From NCBI GenBank assembly GCA_016195085.1, contig JACQAG010000012.1:60416-124415 (forward strand): 64,000 bases of DNA, read 5' to 3'. Position numbers and translations under genes: made by a program. Of the stretch, positions 9,301-15,659 are shown piece by piece (the first letter of the stretch is position 1; each line of letters starts with the position of its first letter). The DNA comes from Pseudomonadota bacterium. GTDB lineage: Bacteria; Pseudomonadota; Alphaproteobacteria; SHVZ01. The notes under the pieces are model-generated. The model had not been told where the DNA came from. It saw only the letters and a program-made list of their open reading frames with translations, and ran no database searches.

Positions 9301-10932
9301 GAAGAGCCGCAACAGGCGGCCGCTCTTGGTGCGGGTCTCGACCGTGTCCGGCTGCGCCGAGTTCAAGCTCCTGAGCCGGTTTGCCACCAGGGCCTCGAGC
9401 TCGGCATCGGATGGCTGACTCTGCGCGGGCTGCGTGCTCCACCACAGCCGAACATGCTCCTCCAGTGGCATGCCGGGCACATAGATGCGGTCCACATCCG
9501 TGCCGGTTCGTTCCCGTGTCGCCTTGTTGATCATGGACAGGCGCATGTTCCGGTCGAACATGACGATGCCGGCGGGAATATTGTCGATCGCATCCTGCAG
9601 CCTTGCCTCTGCCTGGCGCAGATCGGTGATGTCGTGGTGGACCTGGATAAGCCGGCCGTCGGTGGTTCTGGCGCTGATGAGACGGCTGATCCTGCCGCTC
9701 AGCGATCTGACCTCGCACTGGTCTGGGATACCGGCACGAACCTGACCTGCCCGCCGCTCCTGCCACTCTCGGCGCTCGGCGGCGCTATAGGGCCGGCCGC
9801 CCGGGTGGTTGAGGATATAGGTGAACTCCAGAGCCCGGATCCGCTCCGCCGCCGTGGCGTTGGCGAACGCATCGCGCTCGATCTCGGGATACATCGCGAA
9901 GAATTGCTCGTTGGCCTCGGCCAGCCGTTCGTTGGCGTCGAAGACGACCAAGCCCACGGGCAGGATCTCGAACAGCTTGATCAGCTTCTGCTCGGCCTGG
10001 TGGGTGCTTTCCTCGGCGATGCGGCGCTCGGCGATCTCCACTTGGAGATGTGCCGTGCGCTCGGCGATCCTCTGTTCGAGCTCTTCATTGGTTCGCCGCA
10101 GCGCCTCCTCGGCCTCATGCTGCTTCGTCACGTCGCCGAAGGAGCCGACCATGCGCGCCAGCCTTGCGTCCTCGGCGTAGACCAGCCGGGCCCGTTCCGC
10201 GATCCAGCGCCAGGTCCCGTCGCTGTGGCGCATGCGCATGGAGGCGGAGAAGAAGCGCGAGTGCTCGCTCTCGGCCTTGAGGAGGAGCGCCCGATACGAG
10301 GCGAGGTCATCGGGATGCATGAGCGCGAAAAACCGCTCTCTCTGTCCGTTGAGAGCGTCGGGGCCCAGGCCCAGGATCTCGTGCGCGCGGGTCGAGCACC
10401 AGCTCGAGTCCTGGCGGCAGTCGTGATCATAGATCCCCTCGCGGGTCGCATCGATGATCAAGCCGTCGCGCTCGACTTCGGCGCTGAGCGCGGCGACCGT
10501 GCGGATCTCGGCCTCGAACCTGCGGGTGAGATCGATGTAGGTGGTGATGAGGCCGCCGGAGCGGGTTCGATATTGCCGGCGAAGAAGCCTTCGGCCATCC
10601 CTGAGGTTCCATTCCTCCCGGCTGGCCCCGTCGGCACCGGGGGTGAATGGCCTATTCAGCGGGACATAGCCCGCTCTCGCCTTGGATCGGTCCCGTTCTT
10701 CGGCGCTTATTCCGCGCTGCAAACTTTCCGCGGCTTGGGGAAAGTATTCGGCCGCCGCCCCATTCCAGTAGACGAGACGGTTGTCGGATCCATAAACCGT
10801 GACCGCCATGTCGAGCGCATCCAGCGTCTCGCGCAACATGGCAGGATCGACCTCATCAGGTCGCAGCTCGGCTTGGTCCATTCGGGACTCCAGTTGCTGC
10901 TCCGTCGGCTCAATGCCAATGAATGACCGCAT
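3346..10932 (-). CDS. Giant soluble hybrid histidine kinase with 16 tandem PAS modules
   Basis: This 2,528-residue protein has no membrane segment, so the sensor is cytoplasmic. I count 16 PAS modules from about residue 30 to 2035, each ending in a DIT/DVTxLRxAExxL linker helix; module 2 is a PAS_3-type fold, and most others resemble PAS_7. The kinase core follows: H-box GTVAHDFNNML (His about 2067), N-box INLCLNASHALEG (about 2200), G-box DSGSGMG, and F/G2 FFTTKPAGTGTGLGL (about 2290). A C-terminal receiver (about 2402-2521) has VVDDEE, Asp about 2453 in TDQTMP and the lysine in RKPF. Hybrid kinases of this type autophosphorylate and pass phosphate to the receiver; an Hpt partner is needed to go further, and the Hpt-like protein at 34072 is one candidate. 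Typical hybrid kinases carry one to five PAS domains, so the length is exceptional. Ligands are unknown. Confidence 0.95.
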   Translation of the reverse strand: MRSFIGIEPTEQQLESRMDQAELRPDEVDPAMLRETLDALDMAVTVYGSDNRLVYWNGAAAEYFPQAAESLQRGISAEERDRSKARAGYVPLNRPFTPGADGASREEWNLRDGRRLLRRQYRTRSGGLITTYIDLTRRFEAEIRTVAALSAEVERDGLIIDATREGIYDHDCRQDSSWCSTRAHEILGLGPDALNGQRERFFALMHPDDLASYRALLLKAESEHSRFFSASMRMRHSDGTWRWIAERARLVYAEDARLARMVGSFGDVTKQHEAEEALRRTNEELEQRIAERTAHLQVEIAERRIAEESTHQAEQKLIKLFEILPVGLVVFDANERLAEANEQFFAMYPEIERDAFANATAAERIRALEFTYILNHPGGRPYSAAERREWQERRAGQVRAGIPDQCEVRSLSGRISRLISARTTDGRLIQVHHDITDLRQAEARLQDAIDNIPAGIVMFDRNMRLSMINKATRERTGTDVDRIYVPGMPLEEHVRLWWSTQPAQSQPSDAELEALVANRLRSLNSAQPDTVETRTKSGRLLRLFTARTSEGGLVQVGFDITETRQAEERLIDGINALDDSLAIYDRDDRLAIFNEAYRLELAPIAHLVTTGRHFLEIHDAIWEAGIANRSERTKEEWLKVRINAHRAATGVPVEYTRLGRHYRNAVFRTRGGETVRRTTDITDLRDAEQKLRKLFELMPVGVALCEGDGRMSEANDFYFAMYPELSSSDVIGKTIEERVTMPGYHYLLRHPDGDPFTDAEAARWKQRRISDLREGTPATVELRTPSGRIARVTSARTEDGKLILVHQDITELRQAQVQLSDLVDGLDSSILLFDSDQRLVLWNASTRRLFPRFAELLQRAMTHDQAYTLFRETGYGAPGASANAAGAFKPGTRIWQLEDGRSIEARRMRTGDGAFIITHTDISAIKQAEKRLHDAVSVLNDSFALFDAEDRLVMANEACHHELLSFVGNVVPGTTYEEILGKFWDAGVVPATSGRTREKWLNKRMAEHHAADGQPIEVRRNGRVLRVTEYRTGQGETVRLSIDVTDLRRAEERLQTAINAMSDSFVLFDADERLVLYNDAAMREFAPIADTVAPGVARRDVSNAVWNSGLILVPPNMTRDEWFEKREALYRAADGRPFEVRRPGQIRRVSETRTPTGETLYLSSDITDLRRAEERLVEAINAISDRFALYDRDDRLVLCNEPYRQVLNEIGVEITPDLTFEAILRSIWRSGRATGDGIADEEGWVALRMRPHREATGEPYEVYRAGRHVQNRAFRTKGGETVRLTTDVTVLRHAETRLIEAVNALDNSFALFDENDRLVLHNDAYRRSLEAAGPAFRIGMTYRELCEAFWEGGGAEVDGMEKEAWLEDRLTRHREATGQPLEIRRGDHRIRSMAFRTRSRETVRLVVDVTDLRRAEERLVEAINAMTGRFGLYDRDDRLVLCNEAYREELIRLGAVVSPELTFEQVLRCIWRSGEAFTDGVADVEEWVATRMRLHRAASGIPYEVVRDGRYIQNMVYRTTSGETVRLTADVTDLRRAESRLVEAINSIGDGFALFDNNDRLVLYNDAYRRQLAAAGPALRQGMSYRELCEAFWDAGMAADDGMDKDAWMELFIRRHREGSGKPIEIRRKGRNFRSKTSRTSSGETVRLSTDITDLRRAESRLLEAINSLGESFALYDENDRLVLYNDAYAREIAPIGPESHHGITYRQLCERFWEHGLVSAEGMSREQWLEDRLRRHREASGESFEIRRGDRQFRSMAFRTLSGETVRLTVDVTDLRRAEERLMEAINAMTDRFALYDRSDRLVLFNEAFRTGFARVGIDITPGLTFVDLAQLFWKSGGGGEDPNEGDPAIWLEERLKPHRDASGIPHEISRNGRHLRNTVSRTRSGEIVNLISDVTDLRQIETELRRSLAEIERLSQAELAKRSFLLQSVMDTLPSALVILDGDGKAIFWNHGFLKMAELIDRLDSQSGGPVQGSSLAALLRMLQAPDDMADALLTAGTTAVEANLPGDRTLHFELLDTERGNRLLIAQDVTLERREAADRMAVQERLLQAQKAEAIGTMAGTVAHDFNNMLTVVMGFASLSQGQVGVARSLVDKLPVGDPKAARKSLRILADAIAPLDRSLANIVEGAARGRAIVDNLNNFAKAKSGAFECSDLAVTVREAGKLARISLPSSAALHIEAPPDQSLVLHDKVRMEQALINLCLNASHALEGKPGTVTLKLERIEVDGSRAEELRKRDIESSPLHHIMDEHADGAAELWRGTLSQGPHFRIEVCDSGSGMGADVLAHIFEPFFTTKPAGTGTGLGLPSVAGIVESHGGAVHVRSKKGQGTSFNLLLPLSAETIPNGKAAETAAPAVTTVMVAASGASPASEEGALRALAADVAVGLTRMERQSREAREQAPRILVVDDEEHVCELLEMTLLRAGFEVEAYLNSTKALARIKEDPAGFDLIVTDQTMPNVTGTMLAETAHALRSDMPVLICTAFSAKVLDDRNPPPGVVGIIRKPFAPKDVVDRIRVVLATAEAARRRR
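5235..7407 (-). repeat. In-gene tandem array: PAS modules 10-15 of the giant kinase
   Basis: Six successive modules of about 360 bp each are recognisably repeated at the protein level and partly at the DNA level; the linker encoding DLRRAEERLVEAIN recurs with few changes. They fall into two sub-types. Type A (modules 10, 12 and, more divergent, 15) has ALYDRDDRLVLCNE, xTPxLTF and IWRSG. Type B (11, 13, 14) has FDENDRLVLYNDAYRR, G(M/I)(T/S)YR(E/Q)LCE and FW. The order A-B-A-B-B-A suggests growth by copying A-B pairs rather than single modules. The boundaries given are approximate. Confidence 0.75.
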
Positions 10933-11004
10933 TGAACGCCTGTTTGCAGCTTTTGTCGAAAATACCGGCAGGTATCCGTCGGAGGCGCGCGCGGGAGAGC
11001 GCCA

Positions 11005-12891
11005 TCACGGGAGTGGCGCCGGCGGGCGTGCGCCGGTTAATTTAGCAATTTCCTGCTGTAGAATCACCGGTGGCATGGGCTTGCGTAAAAAGATGTCGGC
11101 ACCGCCGGCATAGGCGACGTCTTCGGTCACCGCATCGGTCGAGCCGGTATAGAGCGCGCAGCCGATGTCGGGGCGGCGCCCCTTGATCAGCCGGATCAGC
11201 TCGACCCCGCGCATGCTGGACGTGCCCTGGTCAGTCATCACCGCATCCCAAGCCTGCGGATCGGCCTCGAAGACGCTCCAGGCTTCGGCTCGGTCGCGGC
11301 AAGCGCGCACGCGCATGCCGATGCGTTGCAAGGTCATCCCTAGCATCTCGAGCACGACCGGCTCGTCGTCCACCAGGAGAACGCGCGCGCCGCTCGCCCG
11401 CCAAGACGCCTCCGCCGTGCCGGGACCGGCTGGCGCCAATGGCTCAATCGGCAAGAAGATCTCAACGGTGGTGCCCAGCCCCGGCGCCGTGGTTAGACGA
11501 AGCGCGCACCCGGCATCGAGCACCACCCCATGCACCACGGCCAAGCCGAGTCCGGCGCCTTTTCCGGTGGATTTGGTGGTGAAGTAGGGGTCGAAGATGC
11601 TTCCGAGCAGTTCGGGTGCGATCCCTGCGCCGGAATCCTCGACGGTGAGACACACATGAGGCCTCGCCGGGTTCAGCTGTCCCAGCAGAAGCTGGTGCTG
11701 CCCGGTCTCGAGCGTCACGACCATGATGCGCTCGGCCGTGGTCAGCGGCGCGGCTGCGAGCTGTCGGCATGCCGGGCCATGCGGGTCAACCCGCGTCAAG
11801 GACAGCCTGACCGCTCCCTCGCTCCCGCCAAGGGCATCGCCGGCATTGGCACCAAGTGCCAGCACGAGTTGATTCAGCTGCGAAGGCGCGATCAAGACAG
11901 TCTCGTTCTTGACCTCGATTGCGCTCTCGAGGTCGACCGTGGCCGGCAATGTCGCCTTCAGGAGCGGAACCAGCTCGGCAATGACGTCTCCGATCCTGAC
12001 GACTTCGGGAGTGACGCTGCTGCGGCGCGCGAAGGCTAGAATGCGTTCGACAAGCTGCTTGGCCCGGTTGCCCGAATGGAGGATGCGCTCGGCCAGCTTG
12101 CGCTTGCTTGGATCGTGCTTGAGATCCTCCTCCAAGAGCGCGGCAAAGCCGATGATCGACGTCAGCAGATTGTTGAAGTCGTGCGCAATGCCGCCTGCGA
12201 GGTGACCGAGAGCGCTCATGCGATCTTGCTGAAGCTCGCGCGACTTGTCGATTTCAGCTTCGGTGATGCCGGAAGCCATACAGCGATAGCCGCGGAACGC
12301 TCCCGTATCGTCGAAGATCGGCGCGCCGCTGCTGCGGATCCAGTACTGCCTGCCACCGGGCAAGACGATGGGAAGGTCAATGTTGCGGATCGGCTTGCGT
12401 CCGCCGATTGCAGCTTTGAGTTCGGCCGAGCTCTTGTTGTCGGCGGTCGATGCACGCAAATCGTCGGTTTTCAGGCCGATGAGATCCGATGGCTGTAGGC
12501 CGGCGATCTCGCAGATTCTGGGCGCGACATCGGTGATCGCCAGCTCGGAGTCGAGCTCGAAGTAGACTTCGCCGGTGGCTTCTAGCGTATCGATGAGCTT
12601 GCGTCTTGTGTCCTCGAGCCGTCGTTCCTCTTCCCGGTGGCGCCGCAGCACCGCGCCGAATCGCCAAGCAGTGATGACAGCGACCGTCGTAACGGCGAGG
12701 CCGATTCCCACGGTCCAATCAAGGCATTGCTGCCAAAGCATGACCGCCGCTGCCGGATCCGGTAGCGCGACCACAGCCCCGTATTCCAGCTGCAGCGAGG
12801 CGGCGATTGCTGCCCAAAGCAGGCCTAGGAGGGCGGCTGTGGTGCCGAAGAGCTTTCTGGAGCATCGGTCGGCAAGAGTTGCAACCGACAT
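11005..12891 (-). CDS. Membrane-bound PAS hybrid histidine kinase
   Basis: This is a 628-residue protein. Two membrane segments (about residues 14-35 and 59-80) enclose a short 25-residue periplasmic loop, so signal sensing is probably in the membrane or in the cytoplasmic PAS domain (about 95-215). The HisKA H-box GGIAHDFNNLL has its histidine at about 237. The ATPase domain shows LALGANAGDAL, DSGAGIA and TKSTGKGAGLGLAVV. The receiver at about 505-620 has LVDDEP and the acceptor Asp in MTDQ, but the usual MP two residues later is replaced (GTSS), so phosphotransfer geometry may be altered. It lies 72 bp upstream of the giant kinase on the same strand and may be co-transcribed with it. A cognate response regulator could be the one at 15660. 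Confidence 0.92.
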   Translation of the reverse strand: MSVATLADRCSRKLFGTTAALLGLLWAAIAASLQLEYGAVVALPDPAAAVMLWQQCLDWTVGIGLAVTTVAVITAWRFGAVLRRHREEERRLEDTRRKLIDTLEATGEVYFELDSELAITDVAPRICEIAGLQPSDLIGLKTDDLRASTADNKSSAELKAAIGGRKPIRNIDLPIVLPGGRQYWIRSSGAPIFDDTGAFRGYRCMASGITEAEIDKSRELQQDRMSALGHLAGGIAHDFNNLLTSIIGFAALLEEDLKHDPSKRKLAERILHSGNRAKQLVERILAFARRSSVTPEVVRIGDVIAELVPLLKATLPATVDLESAIEVKNETVLIAPSQLNQLVLALGANAGDALGGSEGAVRLSLTRVDPHGPACRQLAAAPLTTAERIMVVTLETGQHQLLLGQLNPARPHVCLTVEDSGAGIAPELLGSIFDPYFTTKSTGKGAGLGLAVVHGVVLDAGCALRLTTAPGLGTTVEIFLPIEPLAPAGPGTAEASWRASGARVLLVDDEPVVLEMLGMTLQRIGMRVRACRDRAEAWSVFEADPQAWDAVMTDQGTSSMRGVELIRLIKGRRPDIGCALYTGSTDAVTEDVAYAGGADIFLRKPMPPVILQQEIAKLTGARPPAPLP

Positions 12892-12963
12892 GGCAGACCC
12901 TCTGGTGGGCGGCGCCTCGCTTTCGCGCGTGCGCCGCTCGAGCCGTCGATTGGCGCGGTAGGC

Positions 12964-13986
12964 TCAGTTGAAAAGTGCATCGATGCTCGACTGGTCGAGC
13001 TTGGCCGCGCCGGGGGCGCCGCCCGCGGTGATGCCGTTAGCGGGTTTCGCCGGGACGGGTGCCTTCGCAGCGGGCGCTGCGGGTGCCTTCGCGGCAGGCG
13101 CTACGGCTTTGCGCGGCAGGGGGGCGGCCTTGGGCTTGACGGCCTTGGCAGCGCTGCCGGCACCATTGGCGGCGATCGTCGCTGCCAAGGCATCGTCTCC
13201 GGCCGCCTTGGGCGGGCTGCCGCCGTCGCCCAGGGCGGCTCCGAACAGCGCGTCGACGGCGTCCTGCTCCAATCCCTTGCCCGGCATCTGCGGTCCGTTC
13301 AGGAGGTGTGCCTCTTCGTGGTTCACTTCGACGAGGTCTTCGCCTGAGCGTGGCTGAGTCGAAGTGATGCCGGTGTGCAAACCTCGCTCGGGCGTCGAGT
13401 CCTTCTGACTGTCCCACATCGAGACCATGGTGTTCACCCGCTGCTCGATATAGGCCATCGTGGCCACCACTTTGGCGATCCGCTGGCCGGTGATGTCCTG
13501 GAACGAACAGGCGGTGAAGATTTCCATGCAGCGATTCTCGAGCTCTTGCCGCTGCACGTCCGAGCCGCCGAGCTCGCCGGAGAGCTCCTGGATGCGCTCG
13601 GCCGCGCTCAGGATCTCGGAGGTCGCGCGCTCGGTCGACGCGACGATTTCGTAGAGCTCTTCCGTGGCGCCGTTCAGGCGCGCTCCCGATATCGGGTTGC
13701 CCTTGCCGACGATCGCCGCAATCTCTCCCTTGCTGCGCTCGATATGGTCGCGCAAATCCCGCAAATCATGGTGCAGCAGATCGATTCCGGGCATATCGGA
13801 GCGGGCGTGCTCGCGCGACTGGAACCACGTCTGAAACTTGCCGACGAGGCGCCGGACCTGGTCGCTGGCGATGACGCTGGCGCGCTGGTCGCGCATCCTG
13901 AGAAATGCCCGGCCGCGCACGCTGGTCGAGATCGTCTCTTCGATCTCGAGATATTCGTCGTCGTCGAGCGTTGGAATCTGCGACAT
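12964..13986 (-). CDS. cheZ: CheZ-type protein phosphatase of CheY-P
   Basis: With the ATG at 13986 (preceded by GGGAGACG) the protein has 340 residues; an upstream ATG at 14049 is less likely because it overlaps the promoter box. A long helical region (about 40-190) contains the CheZ signature SFQDITGQRI, with catalytic-type Asp164 and Gln168. An Ala/Pro/Lys-rich flexible linker (about 255-325) follows, ending in the peptide LDQSSIDALFN, which resembles the CheY-binding peptides of CheZ and FliM. A second related peptide (LEQDAVDALFG) occurs before the linker. The protein would dephosphorylate CheY-P to end the motor signal. The shared 20-bp box lies 58 bp before the start. Confidence 0.9.
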   Translation of the reverse strand: MSQIPTLDDDEYLEIEETISTSVRGRAFLRMRDQRASVIASDQVRRLVGKFQTWFQSREHARSDMPGIDLLHHDLRDLRDHIERSKGEIAAIVGKGNPISGARLNGATEELYEIVASTERATSEILSAAERIQELSGELGGSDVQRQELENRCMEIFTACSFQDITGQRIAKVVATMAYIEQRVNTMVSMWDSQKDSTPERGLHTGITSTQPRSGEDLVEVNHEEAHLLNGPQMPGKGLEQDAVDALFGAALGDGGSPPKAAGDDALAATIAANGAGSAAKAVKPKAAPLPRKAVAPAAKAPAAPAAKAPVPAKPANGITAGGAPGAAKLDQSSIDALFN

Positions 13987-14044
13987 CGTGCGTCTCCCGA
14001 GGCATGCCATGGCCTCATTAAGCCGCGTTGCGGCGCCCGCGGCC

Positions 14045-14064
14045 ATCAATCGAAAGTATGAGGC
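14045..14064 (-). promoter_or_regulatory. Shared 20-bp chemotaxis box, copy 3 (before cheZ)
   Basis: On the minus strand this reads GCCTCATACTTTCGATTGAT, 18 of 20 matches to the consensus. It is 58 bp upstream of the chosen cheZ start at 13986 and supports that start over the ATG at 14049, which would place the box inside the coding sequence. Confidence 0.6.
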
Positions 14065-14660
14065 CTCGATTCTGCCAAGCCCTTGAGTTGACTACGTTCT
14101 AAGATCGAGCGTGCCGCCGAGATCTGTTCCTGCAGCCGGTGAAGTCGCTGCTAACATGCATGAGCGGCTCGGCGATCCTAGGGGAGTGCCGTCTATCGAT
14201 GCGTGCATTTGCCAAGAGTGGTTCCAAGACGTCTCGGCCGATATCCCTCGAAAGCATGAGAAGCCAAGAAATCGGCGTTCCAGGCCCTCTCCTACTTTCG
14301 GCTGATGGATTGCGTCGCCGGGCATTGCGAGAAGAACGACGACGCCCTGGCGCCTATGCTTCTGGCCTCCGCGGCCTAGCGATCACCGTCAAGGCATAGC
14401 GCGCGGCCGAGCGCGCGCGCTGCAATTCTCTGGCTCATGCCTGCCTCTGCCTCGATTCGAATGTCTCCGGGGCGGCCTCGCTTTCGTGGCCCCTGGCTCT
14501 CGTCCAGGACAAGGCCATTGGCAATGCGGCCGCGGCAACGGCTCAGCCTCATACTTTCGTCTGATACTCCTCGACCGATCCTCCCCGTAGCCTCTCGCTC
14601 GTGCGTTGGCGCTGATGCCCGAATTGATGTGGCCGGAGACTCGAACCCAAGGAGGCGATC
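14065..14660. other. 600-bp intergenic region between cheZ and the secreted-protein gene
   Basis: No convincing long gene is present; the short frames on both strands lack conserved motifs and good ribosome-binding sites. The region holds copy 4 of the chemotaxis box at 14546-14565 and a weaker 16-of-20 match (CTCTCCTACTTTCGGCTGAT) at 14287-14306. A 24-codon open frame (14305-14379, MDCVAGHCEKNDDALAP...) begins at the end of that weaker box; whether it is translated is unclear. Confidence 0.4.
14546..14565 (+). promoter_or_regulatory. Shared 20-bp chemotaxis box, copy 4 (before the 14661 gene)
   Basis: GCCTCATACTTTCGTCTGAT, identical to the cheA copy, lies 95 bp upstream of the ATG at 14661. 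A -10-like CGTAGCCT is found 20 bases after the box, at the same spacing as CATAGGGT after copy 2. Confidence 0.6.
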
Positions 14661-14984
14661 ATGCTCAAGAGCTTTTCTCATGTGGCGGTGATGTCGCTTT
14701 TAGCCCTCGGCTTCGCGCTATCGCCGTTCGGCCGTCAGGCTGAAGCAGCCAACGGACCGATGTGCGCGGCACGCCAGGAGCTGCTCCAAGCTTTCTCCGA
14801 GGGCTATGCCGAAGCGCCGACGGCGATCGGGCTGGCGTCCTCAGGTGGCGTGCTCGAGCTGCTGACGTCCGAGAACGGCTCGTGGACCGTCTTCATGACC
14901 TTGCCAAGCGGCATGTCCTGCCTCATCGCTACCGGGCAGAGCTGGACCATGAAGCGGCCGCAGCCGCAGGAATCGACGTCCTGA
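14661..14984 (+). CDS. Small secreted protein of unknown function
   Basis: This 107-residue protein starts with a clear Sec signal peptide (hydrophobic core VAVMSLLALGFAL, likely cleavage after QAEAA). The mature part is about 75 residues with two cysteines (MCAARQ and MSCLIA) that could form a disulphide. The segment GVLELLTSENGSWTVFMTLP resembles a family of short alphaproteobacterial periplasmic proteins of unknown role. The AAGGAGG ribosome-binding site is strong. It shares the chemotaxis box, and a CheZ-like gene starts 54 bp downstream of its stop, so the two are probably one operon. A periplasmic protein under chemotaxis control is notable. Confidence 0.78.
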   Translation: MLKSFSHVAVMSLLALGFALSPFGRQAEAANGPMCAARQELLQAFSEGYAEAPTAIGLASSGGVLELLTSENGSWTVFMTLPSGMSCLIATGQSWTMKRPQPQESTS

Positions 14985-15038
14985 ACCAAATCCAGCGATT
15001 CACCGGCGTTCGCCGCCACGTATTCGAGGAAATCACCG

Positions 15039-15533
15039 ATGCATGATCCTCTCATCGCTCGCGTCAAAGCCGAGGTCGCGAAGATCCGCTATCACGACCA
15101 GGGCCATGATCCGCTGCTGACCGCATCGGACGAGCTGGATGCACTGAAGGCGACGACGGCGGCCGCAACCGAAGAGATCCTGGGGATCGCCGAAGTGGTT
15201 CTCGCCGACATCGAGCTGTTGCGGGCGCTGCCGATCCCGGCCAACGCCAAGGACCTCCTCGCCGGCATGGAGCTTCATCTCGGCCGGCTGTTCGAGACCT
15301 GCGGATTTCAGGACCTTACCGGGCAGCGCTCGACCAAGGTCGCCAAGCTGCTGCAGTCCTTGGACTCCCGGGTCGGGCGGGTACTCGACCTCTTGGACGA
15401 CGTCGAAGTGCCGAACGAAATCGCCATCGAGGTGAAGGACGAGGATACAGTCGGCGAGAGCGCCTTGCTGAACGGCCCGCAGATTGCCGGCGCCGGCCTC
15501 GACCAACAGAGCATCGACTCTTTGTTCAACTGA
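15039..15533 (+). CDS. Second, short CheZ-like phosphatase
   Basis: This 164-residue protein carries the CheZ signature CGFQDLTGQRSTKV, with Asp92 and Gln96 in the catalytic positions, in a mainly helical context. Its end, LLNGPQIAGAGLDQQSIDSLFN, closely parallels LLNGPQMPGKGLEQDAVDALF in the larger CheZ at 12964 and that protein's C-terminal peptide. It lacks the N-terminal 70 residues and the Ala/Pro linker of the larger copy, so it is about half its length. It is a probable CheY-P phosphatase, perhaps for a different CheY or a different pool. It follows the secreted-protein gene by 54 bp. Confidence 0.82.
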   Translation: MHDPLIARVKAEVAKIRYHDQGHDPLLTASDELDALKATTAAATEEILGIAEVVLADIELLRALPIPANAKDLLAGMELHLGRLFETCGFQDLTGQRSTKVAKLLQSLDSRVGRVLDLLDDVEVPNEIAIEVKDEDTVGESALLNGPQIAGAGLDQQSIDSLFN

Positions 15534-15659
15534 TTGAGGGCCTTGATCGCGGCATCGCGCGCCTCGATGTCGCCGTCGGCACACCAGCGTATGCACCGTG
15601 GCAGCCGGACCCGATTGGTAATATTTATTCGCCGTTAACGTTCATGGAAGAGACTCCCA

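Noticed and set aside
8950..10926. 658-codon open frame antisense to the giant kinase
   Set aside because: It mirrors the codon bias of the GC-rich kinase gene, has no domain motif and repeats in step with the PAS modules.
14630..14660. tRNA gene on the minus strand (GAGACTCGAACCC resembles a T-arm)
   Set aside because: No acceptor stem, D-arm or anticodon arm can be built around it, and it overlaps the ribosome-binding site of the 14661 gene.
15615..15645. CtrA-type site (TTAA-N7-TTAA) before the response regulator
   Set aside because: The AT-rich stretch has TTAT and GTTAAC, but the half-sites and the spacing are both wrong.
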